Shown: piece by piece, positions 55,197-62,762 of the stretch | How positions within the stretch are numbered: the stretch's first letter is position 1 | Layout: every line of letters starts with the position of its first letter | NCBI RefSeq assembly: GCF_006539505.1 | Contig: NZ_BJND01000024.1 | Location: 62,001-126,000 of the forward strand | DNA length: 64,000 nucleotides | Direction: 5' to 3' | From: Streptomyces spinoverrucosus | GTDB lineage: Bacteria; Actinomycetota; Actinomycetes; Streptomycetales; Streptomycetaceae | Position numbers and translations under genes: made by a program | Notes under the pieces: model-generated | Told to the model about the DNA's origin: nothing | Seen by the model: only the letters and a program-made list of their open reading frames with translations | Databases searched by the model: none

Positions 55197-56738
55197 TCAG
55201 GCCGTCACCGGACCGGATCGCACACCGCCCGGCGACGACTCCCGACCCGACCGCGCCCCACCCCGCACCGCACCCGGACCCGACCGCGCCGCACCCCGCA
55301 CCGCACCCCGCACCGCACCCCGACCCGACCGCGCCGCACCCGGACCCGACCCCACCGCACCCGACCCCACAGCACCCGGCGACGACGTCGGTGTCACCGC
55401 GGCCGTCGTCCGCCCCCGTACCCGGTCGTTCCGCCCGCCGCCCCGCACCAGCAGCACACTCGCCGCCGCCAGGAAGCCGACCACCGTCAAGCCGATCAGG
55501 CCGCCCTTGGTCGAGCCGGTCGTGTCCTCGATGAGGCCGAAGGCGGTCGGGGCGACGAACCCGCCGAGGTTGCCGATGGAGTTGATCAGGGCGATTCCGG
55601 GGGCGGCGGCGCGGGCGTCCAGGTAACTCTGCGGGATGGTCCAGAAGATCGGCGACGCCGGCTTGAAGCCCATCGCCGCCAGGCACAGCGCGCCCAACCC
55701 CACCCACGGCGAGACGAAGACCGCGAGCAGCGTGCCGCAACCGCCCAGCACCAGCAGCGCCATCAGGATCGGCCGCCGCTTGCCGATCCGGTCGGAGATC
55801 CGCCCGCTGACATACACCGCGGCGATCGCGCACAGCCACGGCACGGACGTCAGCAGCCCCACCTGGAAGTCGCTCAGCCCGCCGATGTCGGCCACGATCG
55901 ACGGCAGCCAGAAGGTCACCGCGTACAACGCCACGTTGATCGCGAAGTAGATCCACAGGAAGAGCAGCATCTGCGGATCGGCGAGCAGCTTCCAGCGCGA
56001 GACATGGGCGCTGGTGCCGCGCTCGGCGGCACGGGCGTCCTGCTCCGCGTCGATGACGGCGACCAGGCCGGACTTCTCCTCCTCCGTCAGCCAGCTCGCC
56101 TTCTCGATGCCGGAGTCCAGGAACCGGTAGACGACGAAGCCCAGCACGACGGAGAAGATGCCCTCGATGAAGAACATCCACTGCCAGCCGGCGTGACCCC
56201 ACACCCCGTGCATCTCCATCAACGCACCGGAGATCGGGCCGACGATCACCGTCGCCGTGCCGGAGCCCATCAGGAAGATGGATGTGGCCCGGCCGCGGTG
56301 GGAGTCGGGCAGCCAGCGGGAGAAGTAGTAGATGACGGCGGGGAAGAAGCCCGCCTCCGCGACGCCGAGCAGGAAGCGCAGGGCGTAGAACATCTCCACG
56401 CTGTTCACGAACGCCATCGCGGTCGCCACGACACCCCAGCTGATCATGATCCGGGTGAGCCAGACCTTGGCGCCGTAGCGCTCCATCAGCATGTTGGAGG
56501 GGACTTCGAAGAGGGCGTACGCGATGAAGAAGATCCCGGCGCCGAGCCCGAACGCGGCGGCGGACAGCCCGACGTCGGCGCGGAGTTCGTCCTGGGCGAA
56601 GCCGAGGTTGACGCGGTCCATGTAGTTCGCGACGAACATCACGAAGAAGAGGGGGACCACGCGGCGGAAGATCTTGCGGACGGCGGACTGGACGGCGGGC
56701 GGGTGCACTCCAGAGGCTTCGGGTACTGCTGCGGACAC
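55197..56738 (-). CDS. MFS transporter, probable glucarate/hexarate carrier, with low-complexity tail
   Basis: 513 aa. Helix 1 NYMDRVNLGFAQDELRADVG and the motifs YALRFLLGVAEAGFFPAVIY and SRWLPDSHRGRATSIFLMGS identify the anion:cation symporter group that includes glucarate and galactonate carriers. GTG 56738 has GGAGC 6 nt upstream. It follows gudD by 32 nt on the same strand, so it probably imports the dehydratase's substrate. The last about 60 residues (from about SSPGAVGSG) are Gly/Ala/Arg/Ser/Pro repeats encoded by short DNA repeats and are not part of the fold. Confidence 0.88.
   Translation of the reverse strand: MSAAVPEASGVHPPAVQSAVRKIFRRVVPLFFVMFVANYMDRVNLGFAQDELRADVGLSAAAFGLGAGIFFIAYALFEVPSNMLMERYGAKVWLTRIMISWGVVATAMAFVNSVEMFYALRFLLGVAEAGFFPAVIYYFSRWLPDSHRGRATSIFLMGSGTATVIVGPISGALMEMHGVWGHAGWQWMFFIEGIFSVVLGFVVYRFLDSGIEKASWLTEEEKSGLVAVIDAEQDARAAERGTSAHVSRWKLLADPQMLLFLWIYFAINVALYAVTFWLPSIVADIGGLSDFQVGLLTSVPWLCAIAAVYVSGRISDRIGKRRPILMALLVLGGCGTLLAVFVSPWVGLGALCLAAMGFKPASPIFWTIPQSYLDARAAAPGIALINSIGNLGGFVAPTAFGLIEDTTGSTKGGLIGLTVVGFLAAASVLLVRGGGRNDRVRGRTTAAVTPTSSPGAVGSGAVGSGPGAARSGRGAVRGAVRGAARSGPGAVRGGARSGRESSPGGVRSGPVTA
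55218..55395. repeat. short-period repeat encoding the MFS C-terminal tail
   Basis: Repeating words such as CCGCACCCCG and CGACCCGACCG give, on the minus strand, GAVGSGPGAARSGRGAVRG-like peptide repeats. Slippage in such a tract would lengthen or shorten the transporter tail. Confidence 0.75.
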
Positions 56739-56770
56739 GAGCGGCTCCGATCGTGGGCAGGGGAAGGGGG

Positions 56771-58063
56771 TTACCAGCGGGGCATGGCAGGGGTGGCCCA
56801 CTCCGGGTCGGCGATCCGCATCGCGGCCGCGTCGTCGCGGTCGCGCAGTGTGCCGTCGTCGTCCAGCCAGCGCCGGTGCAGGAGGGCGAGCCGGTCGCGG
56901 TCGAGTTCGACGCCCAGGCCGGGGGCGTCCGGGACCCGCACGGAACCGTTCTCGAAGACCAGCCGCTCGGTGAGCACGTCCTCGGACTGCCAGGGGTAGT
57001 GGGAGTCGCAGGCGTGGTGGAGGTTGGGGACGGTGGCCGCCACGTGGGTCATCGCGGCCAGGCTGATCCCCAGGTGGGTGTTGGAGTGCATGGACACCCC
57101 GACGCCGAAGGTCCGGCAGATGGCGGCGAGTTGCTGGGTGTTGCGCAGCCCGCCCCAGTAGTGGTGGTCGGAGAGGACGACCTGGACGGCGCCCTGGGTG
57201 AACGCCTCCTTGATCTCGGCGAACGTCGTCACGCACATGTTGGTGGCGAGCGGGACGCCGGTCCGCTCGGCGACCTCGGCCATGGCGGGTGTGCCGAGCG
57301 CCGGGTCCTCCAGGTACTCCAGGACGTCACCGAGTTCCTCGGCCACCTTGACCGACGTGCCCACGGACCAGGCCCCGTTGGGGTCGAGCCGCAGGGGATG
57401 CCCGGGAAAGGCCTGCGCCAGCGCCCGTACGGCCGCGATCTCCTCGTCGGGCGGGAACACCCCGCCCTTGAGCTTGAACGACGAGAACCCGTACCGCTCC
57501 TTGAACTTCCGCGCCTGCTCCACGACCCCGGCGGGGTCGAGGGCGGCACCCCAGTCGTCCTGCTCGGACCGGACCCCGGCCGGGTGCTCGGCCCACTTGT
57601 AGAACAGGTACGCGCTGTACTCCACCGCGTCCCGCACCTTGCCCCCGAGCAGCGCGTGCACGGGCAGTCCGAGTGACTTGCCGAGCGCGTCGAGACAGGC
57701 CACCTCGAAGCCGGAGAGGACGGACAGCCGCAGCTTGTCCGCGGTCTGTACCCCGCGCAGCCCACCGACGTCCACGGCCTCGGAGACCCGCGAGGCGTCG
57801 ACGGCCACCTCGTCGGCGACGGCGAAGAGGCCGTTGAGATCACTGACCTGCCGTCCCTTCAGCTTCTCCGCGAAGGGCCGCGCCAGCTCCAGGTACTTGG
57901 TGTCCCCGTAGGTCTCCCCGACCCCGGTCACGCCGTCCGCCGTCACCACCTCCACGATCAGCCGGGGCGTGTACGGCTGGTGGACGCCCTGCGTGTTCAG
58001 CAGCGGCGGGTCGGCGACCAGGATGGGGGTCAGTCGTACGTCCGTGACGGTGAGGTTTGCCAT
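56771..58063 (-). CDS. gudD: glucarate dehydratase
   Basis: Enolase-superfamily enzyme that dehydrates D-glucarate (or L-idarate) to 5-keto-4-deoxyglucarate. 430 aa. VTDVRLTPILVADPPLLNTQ and GVHQPYTPRLIVEV are family openings. The Lys-x-Lys base is in SSFKLKGG, metal ligands in RLDPNGAWS, EDPALG and VLSDHHYWGG, and the catalytic His in GVSMHSNTHLGISLAAMTHV. ATG 58063 is preferred because GGGAG is 9 nt upstream; ATG 58072 is adjacent to that motif. Operon with the MFS carrier, divergent from an IclR regulator. Confidence 0.95.
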   Translation of the reverse strand: MANLTVTDVRLTPILVADPPLLNTQGVHQPYTPRLIVEVVTADGVTGVGETYGDTKYLELARPFAEKLKGRQVSDLNGLFAVADEVAVDASRVSEAVDVGGLRGVQTADKLRLSVLSGFEVACLDALGKSLGLPVHALLGGKVRDAVEYSAYLFYKWAEHPAGVRSEQDDWGAALDPAGVVEQARKFKERYGFSSFKLKGGVFPPDEEIAAVRALAQAFPGHPLRLDPNGAWSVGTSVKVAEELGDVLEYLEDPALGTPAMAEVAERTGVPLATNMCVTTFAEIKEAFTQGAVQVVLSDHHYWGGLRNTQQLAAICRTFGVGVSMHSNTHLGISLAAMTHVAATVPNLHHACDSHYPWQSEDVLTERLVFENGSVRVPDAPGLGVELDRDRLALLHRRWLDDDGTLRDRDDAAAMRIADPEWATPAMPRW

Positions 58064-58081
58064 GGCGGCCATCTCCCTATG

Positions 58082-58100
58082 TAGACGTCATCCACGTATG
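58082..58100. promoter_or_regulatory. possible IclR operator in the gudD/iclR intergenic region
   Basis: TAGACGT-CATCC-ACGTATG, an imperfect dyad (5 of 7 bases match), about 19 bp upstream of gudD in the 152-bp divergent region. Position fits a repressor site; the dyad is weak. Confidence 0.35.
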
Positions 58101-58215
58101 AAGACGGAGATTAGATAGGGGAACGGCGACCGTCAATGGTTCGCGCACAGCAGCGGCCACGCAGGGAGCACTCAGGGAGCACGCAGAACGGCTGCGCCCT
58201 GCTTACGATCAGCAC

Positions 58216-58998
58216 ATGTCGGAGACAGGCGGCGTCCGCGAGGTGAAATCGGCGGCGCGTACGGTGGAGTTGCTGGAGCTGCTGGCCGCGCGCGGCGACC
58301 GTCCGGTACGGCTGCAGGAGCTGGCGGACGAGCTCGGCGTACCCCGCAGCTCGATGTACGCGCTGCTGCAGACCCTCGCCGCCCGCGGCTGGGTCCGCAC
58401 CGACGTCACCGGCTCCCTGTACGGCATCGGCATCCGCGCGCTGCTCACCGGCACCAGCTACCTCGACTCCGACCCGCGCGTCCGTGTCGTACGTCCCTAT
58501 CTCGACGAGGCGTCGGAGGCGCTCGGCGAGACCATTCACATGGGGCGGCTGGACGGCCGGGACGTGGCGTATCTGGCGACCCGCGAGTCGCACGAGTACC
58601 TGCGGACCATCAGCCGGGTCGGGCGCCGGCTGCCCGCCCACGTGGGCGCCCTGGGCAAGGCCCTGCTCGCCGAACGCCCCGACGCCGACCTGCCCGACGG
58701 CCCGTACGAGGCGCTCACCCCCAACACCCACACCACCCGCGCGTCCCTCGTCGCCGACCTCGCCGAGGTGCGCTCACGCGGCTACTCGGTGGACCGCGAG
58801 GAGGGCGTGCTCGGCATCGTCGGCTTCGGCTTCGCGCTGCGGTACGACAACCCGGCCCAGGACGCGATCAGTTGCTCCGTGCCGGTGGCCCGGCTGACGC
58901 CGGGGCGCGAGGAGCGGATCGTCGCGGTGATGCGGGAGATCAGGGCGAAGATCGAAGCGACGGCGCCTGCGGCGGGCGGGGCCGTGCACTGGCGTTAG
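58216..58998 (+). CDS. IclR-family regulator of the glucarate genes
   Basis: 260 aa. Winged helix-turn-helix RTVELLELLAARGDRPVRLQ and ELADELGVPRSSMYALLQTL, then the IclR effector domain (GETIHMGRLDGRDVAYLATR, PAHVGALGKALLAE, SVDREEGVLGIVGFGFALR). ATG 58216. Divergent placement next to gudD makes control by glucarate or a breakdown product the natural hypothesis. Confidence 0.92.
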   Translation: MSETGGVREVKSAARTVELLELLAARGDRPVRLQELADELGVPRSSMYALLQTLAARGWVRTDVTGSLYGIGIRALLTGTSYLDSDPRVRVVRPYLDEASEALGETIHMGRLDGRDVAYLATRESHEYLRTISRVGRRLPAHVGALGKALLAERPDADLPDGPYEALTPNTHTTRASLVADLAEVRSRGYSVDREEGVLGIVGFGFALRYDNPAQDAISCSVPVARLTPGREERIVAVMREIRAKIEATAPAAGGAVHWR

Positions 58999-59047
58999 CC
59001 ACTCGGAAGGGCGCTCGTCTACCCGACTCGGCCAACCCCAAACAGAA

Positions 59048-59063
59048 GGTGACCCAGGTCACC
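59048..59063. promoter_or_regulatory. GGTGACC-CA-GGTCACC dyad upstream of MFS gene
   Basis: Perfect 7-bp arms with a 2-bp centre, about 120 bp before the MFS start and about 50 bp after the IclR stop, in a 187-bp gap that otherwise holds no recognisable element. It is a possible operator; no dedicated regulator is adjacent. Confidence 0.4.
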
Positions 59064-59185
59064 CAGCCCGGCCTCCCGTCGCCCTCCCCCCGCTTGATAC
59101 AAATTGCCCGCGCGTTCCTGTCCGTCGACGGTCGTCGCCCAATCCCCCTTTTTGTGCCGTCCCTTCCGCATGCCCAGGAACGCCC

Positions 59186-60370
59186 GTGTTCGCCCCCCGC
59201 ACCATCCCCTGGCCCCTCGTCGCCCTCTTCACGGCCGGATACCTCGCCCCGTACCTCCTCCCGACCGTCGTCGGCAGGCTGGACTCCGGGCTTTTCGTCT
59301 CCGCCACCCAGGCGGGCGCCATCGGCAGTGCGCTGCTGTTGAGTTCGGCGACGGCCGGGTTTCTGCTGGCCTCCCGCGTCGACCGGTTCGGCCCGCGCAC
59401 CCTGGCCCGCGTCGGTCTCGCCCTCGCCGTGCTCGGTTACGGCGGCGCCACCCTCACCACCGCCGTCCCCGCGGTCGTCGCCGGTGCGATGGTCGGCGGC
59501 TTCGGATCGGGTACGGCCACCGCGGTCGCCGCCACCGCGATCGCCGCCCAGAGCGACCCGCACCGCGTCACCACGCTCGGCCTGCTCAGCGTCTCCGCCC
59601 TCGCCGGGGCCGTCTATCTGACAGTCCCGCACCTCGGCCCCGGCCACGGCCTCCCGCTGGCCGCGATCGCCCTCACCGCGCTCGCCGTCTGGCCCCTGAC
59701 CGCACGCCTCCACAGCCGCACCCCGGCCCTCGCCGTGAGCCGCCCCCGCGAGTCCCTCCCCCACCTGCGCTCCGGTCTGCTGCTCGCCGCCACGATGCCC
59801 TGCTGGTCGATGGCCCAGAACGCCCTCTGGGGCGTCAGCGGCCGGATCGGCCTCACCCAGGCGCACCTCGGCGAGGCGACCGTCGGCGCGGTCTTCGCCG
59901 TAGCGCTCGGCGCGGGACTGCTGGGCGTCGTCGGCGCCGGAGCCCTCGGCCCACGCCTCGGGCACGCCGCCCCCATCGGCGCCGGCACCGCCCTCATCGC
60001 GGGCTGCATCGTGCTCAGCGCGTCCGCGACCGACCTGACGACCTTCGCGGCCGGCGAGATCGCCTGGAACACGCTCTACCCGATCGTCCTGTCGTACGTC
60101 ATCGGCCTCGCCGCCTCCCTCGACCCGCGCGGCCGCTGGGCAGTACTGGTCGGCTCGGCGTCCTCGCTGGGCACGGCGGCGGGCCCGCTGACCGGCAGCC
60201 TGCTGTCGGCACAGGCCGGTTTCCCGGCGATGGGCGTGGTCCTGGCCGTCGGGCTGCTGGTGATAGCCGTGCCGATGACGGCGGTCGCGCTGGGCGCGGG
60301 CAGGCGCTCGCTTCCGGTGGTGGAGATCCCGGTGGAGACACCTGCCTACGACAAGGCGACGGCCGCTTAA
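59186..60370 (+). CDS. MFS transporter, 12-helix type
   Basis: 394 aa with about 12 helices. GYLAPYLLPTVVGRLDSGLF, LLASRVDRFGPRTLARVGLA and the central LPHLRSGLLLAATMPCWSMA are typical of small MFS permeases. GTG 59186 has AGGAA upstream. It is not closely linked to any enzyme gene and is convergent with the adenosine deaminase gene, so no substrate is proposed. Confidence 0.82.
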   Translation: MFAPRTIPWPLVALFTAGYLAPYLLPTVVGRLDSGLFVSATQAGAIGSALLLSSATAGFLLASRVDRFGPRTLARVGLALAVLGYGGATLTTAVPAVVAGAMVGGFGSGTATAVAATAIAAQSDPHRVTTLGLLSVSALAGAVYLTVPHLGPGHGLPLAAIALTALAVWPLTARLHSRTPALAVSRPRESLPHLRSGLLLAATMPCWSMAQNALWGVSGRIGLTQAHLGEATVGAVFAVALGAGLLGVVGAGALGPRLGHAAPIGAGTALIAGCIVLSASATDLTTFAAGEIAWNTLYPIVLSYVIGLAASLDPRGRWAVLVGSASSLGTAAGPLTGSLLSAQAGFPAMGVVLAVGLLVIAVPMTAVALGAGRRSLPVVEIPVETPAYDKATAA

Positions 60371-60385
60371 GCACCCCACGAGCAC

Positions 60386-61399
60386 CTAGAACTCGTACGC
60401 CTCCACCTCCGCGAGATACCGCGCCCGCCGCTCCTCGTCGTGCTCGAGGAAGGACGCGAGGAAGGAGTTGCGGGCCAGCTCACGCAGCCGCTCCTCGCTC
60501 AGGCCCAGCGCCGAGCGCACCGCGTCGAAGTTGTCGCCCACATACCCGCCGAAGTAGGCCGGGTCGTCCGAGTTGACCGTGCACAGCAGCCCGGCGTCGA
60601 GCATGGCGGGCAGGGGATGGTCGGCGAGGACGTCGACGGCGCGCAGCCGGACGTTGGACAGCGGGCACAGCGTCAGCGGGATCCGCTCCCGCACCAGCCG
60701 CTCCACCAGCGCCGCGTCCTCCATGCAGCGCAGCCCGTGGTCGACGCGCTCGACGCCGAGCACGTCAAGGGCCTCGGTGATGTACTCCGGCGGCCCCTCC
60801 TCCCCGGCGTGCGCCACCCGCCGCAGCCCGAGGGCGGCAGCGGCCTCGTACACCTCCCGGAACTTCACCGGCGGGTGCCCGACCTCGGCGGAGTCCAGCC
60901 CGACCCCGGTGATCCGGTCCAGATACGGCTCAGCCGCGTCCAGCGTCGCCATCGCCGACTGGGCGGACTCGTCCCGCAGGAAGCACATGATCAGCTGGGT
61001 GGAGACACCGTGCTCGCGCTCGCTGTGCTCCAGTGCCCGCCACAGGCCCTGGACCACCGTGTCCATCCCGACGCCCCGGGACAGGTGCGCCTGCGGGTCG
61101 AAGAAGATCTCCGCGTGCCGCACGCCCTGCGCGGCGGCCCGGGCGAGGTAGGCGTTAGCGAGGTCCGCGAAGTCCCGCTCGGTGCGCAGTACGGCCATTA
61201 GCTCGTAGTACAGGTTCAGGAAGGACTGCAGGTCCTCGAACTGGTACGCCTTGCGCAGCTCGTCGGTGTCCGCGTAGGGCAGCCGCACGCCGCCCCGCCC
61301 GGCGAGCTCGAAAGCGAGCTCCGGCTCCAGGGTGCCTTCGATGTGGAGGTGCAGTTCGGCTTTCGGGAGGGGCATCAAATCATCGTACGAGTGTTTCAC
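60386..61399 (-). CDS. adenosine/adenine deaminase family protein
   Basis: 337 aa metal-dependent amidohydrolase. PKAELHLHIEGTLEPELAFE gives two metal His, HAGEEG the catalytic Glu region, ERVDHGLRC a His, and CTVNSDDPAYFGGYVGDNF the metal Asp. FFDPQAHLSRGV and LCPLSNVRLRAVD resemble adenine deaminase (Ade) more than mammalian-type ADA. GTG 61399 overlaps the RNase Z stop (GTGA), indicating coupling; ATG 61375 (MPLPKAE) is the alternative. Role: purine salvage. Confidence 0.9.
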   Translation of the reverse strand: MKHSYDDLMPLPKAELHLHIEGTLEPELAFELAGRGGVRLPYADTDELRKAYQFEDLQSFLNLYYELMAVLRTERDFADLANAYLARAAAQGVRHAEIFFDPQAHLSRGVGMDTVVQGLWRALEHSEREHGVSTQLIMCFLRDESAQSAMATLDAAEPYLDRITGVGLDSAEVGHPPVKFREVYEAAAALGLRRVAHAGEEGPPEYITEALDVLGVERVDHGLRCMEDAALVERLVRERIPLTLCPLSNVRLRAVDVLADHPLPAMLDAGLLCTVNSDDPAYFGGYVGDNFDAVRSALGLSEERLRELARNSFLASFLEHDEERRARYLAEVEAYEF

Positions 61400-62301
61400 C
61401 GACGCTTCGGAAGCGGCACTCTCAGTAGATCGTGCGCCACGCTCAGCTCCCCCTCGAACCCGGCGGCCCGCGCCTGCCGCTCGAATTCGTCCGGCTCCGA
61501 GTAGCGCTGGCTGAAGTGGGTGAGCACGAGATGCCGTACGCCGCTCTCCCTGGCCACCCGCGCCGCCTGACCGGCCGTCAGGTGGCCGAACTCCACGGCG
61601 AGTTCCTCGTCCGCGTCGAGGAACGTCGACTCGATGACGAGCATGTCGCAGCCCTCGGCGAGCGCGTACGCGCCGTCGCACAGCCGGGTGTCCATGACGA
61701 ACGCGAACCGCTGCCCGCGCCGCACCTCGCTGACCTCTTCGAGGGCGACCCCGCCGAGCGCCCCCTCCCGCTGGATCCGGCCCACGTCGGGGCCCTTGAT
61801 GCCGTGCGCGGCGAGCCGCTCGGGCAGCATGCGGCGCCCGTCGGGCTCGACGAGGCGATAGCCGTAGGACTCGACGGGGTGAGAGAGCTTGCGGGCTTCG
61901 AGCGTGTAGGTCCCGGAGGAGGCGAGGGCCCCGTCGCGGTCCACCGGGGACTCCGTGAGCTGGACGGTCTCGCGGTAGGCGGTGGCGTACCGCAGCCGGT
62001 TGAAGAAGCGCTGCCCGGAGCGGGGGTAGTGCGCGGTGATCGGGTGGGGCACCTGGTCGAGGTTGATGCGCTGGATGACTCCGGCGAGGCCCAGCGAGTG
62101 GTCCCCGTGGAAGTGCGTGACGCAGATCCGGTCGATGTCGTGGGCGGCGACCCCGGCGCGCAGCATCTGGCGCTGGGTGCCCTCGCCGGGGTCGAAGAGG
62201 ATGCCCTCGCCGTCCCAGCGCAGCAGGTAGCCGTTGTGGTTGCGGTGCCGGGTCGGGACCTGGCTGGCGGTGCCGAGGACCACCAATTCACGTACGGACA
62301 C
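61396..62301 (-). CDS. rnz: ribonuclease Z
   Basis: tRNA 3'-processing endonuclease of the metallo-beta-lactamase fold. 301 aa with LGTASQVPTRHRNHNGYLLR, FDPGEGTQRQM, the zinc motif THFHGDHSLGLAG, and MDTRLCDGA and LTHFSQRYSE carrying further ligands. GTG 62301 is used. It lies 6 nt after the HIT gene and overlaps the deaminase gene, so the three form one minus-strand operon. Confidence 0.95.
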   Translation of the reverse strand: MSVRELVVLGTASQVPTRHRNHNGYLLRWDGEGILFDPGEGTQRQMLRAGVAAHDIDRICVTHFHGDHSLGLAGVIQRINLDQVPHPITAHYPRSGQRFFNRLRYATAYRETVQLTESPVDRDGALASSGTYTLEARKLSHPVESYGYRLVEPDGRRMLPERLAAHGIKGPDVGRIQREGALGGVALEEVSEVRRGQRFAFVMDTRLCDGAYALAEGCDMLVIESTFLDADEELAVEFGHLTAGQAARVARESGVRHLVLTHFSQRYSEPDEFERQARAAGFEGELSVAHDLLRVPLPKRR

Positions 62302-62307
62302 GGTGAC

Positions 62308-62661
62308 TTACCCGGGCGGCCATTCCATGCCGCGGCCGCCCAGGACGTGGGCGTGCGTGTGCCAGACGGTCTGGCCGGCGCCCGGGCCCTTGTTGAAGAC
62401 GACGCGGTAGCTCTCCAGCTTGTCCTCGTCGGCGACCGCCTGGGTCTCGCGCAGCACGTCCGCGGCGATCTGAGGCGCGGCGGCGGCGAGGGCGGCGGCG
62501 TCGGGGTAGTGCGCCTTGGGGATCACCAGGACGTGGGTGGGTGCCTGGGGGTTGATGTCCCGGAACGCGACGGTCGTGTCCGTCTCGCGGACGATCGTCG
62601 CCGGGATGGTTCCGGCGACGATCTTGCAGAACAGGCAATCGTCCTGCGGCTCCCCTGCCAT
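62308..62661 (-). CDS. HIT-family nucleotide hydrolase/transferase
   Basis: 117 aa. CLFCKIVAGTIPATIVRETD at the N-terminus and the histidine triad VWHTHAHVLGG at the end are diagnostic of the HIT (Hint/PKCI) group that hydrolyses nucleoside phosphoramidates. ATG 62661 follows a GGAGGGACC site. First gene of the HIT-rnz-deaminase operon. Confidence 0.95.
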   Translation of the reverse strand: MAGEPQDDCLFCKIVAGTIPATIVRETDTTVAFRDINPQAPTHVLVIPKAHYPDAAALAAAAPQIAADVLRETQAVADEDKLESYRVVFNKGPGAGQTVWHTHAHVLGGRGMEWPPG

Positions 62662-62718
62662 GGTCCCTCCGGGGGGTTGAACGGGTGATCGCGTCTGGGG
62701 GCATCGTATCGTCGCCGG

Positions 62719-62762
62719 GTGCGGGTCTTCTGTGGCTGGTCGCGCAGTTCCCCGCGCCCCTT
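62719..62762. repeat. dispersed repeat, copy 3
   Basis: Copy of the sequence at 11784-11828 with the same core GGTCGCGCAGTTCCCCGCGC. Its last two bases form part of the stop codon (TAA) of the tricorn-like protease gene, much as copy 1 forms the end of the XRE gene. Confidence 0.8.

Noticed and set aside
54111..55534. Long open frames across the repeat array on both strands (up to about 300 residues with peptide repeats).
   Set aside because: The unit length (about 65 bp) is not a multiple of three, all frames stay open because of GC content, and the peptide changes frame from unit to unit. No ribosome site or family match was seen.
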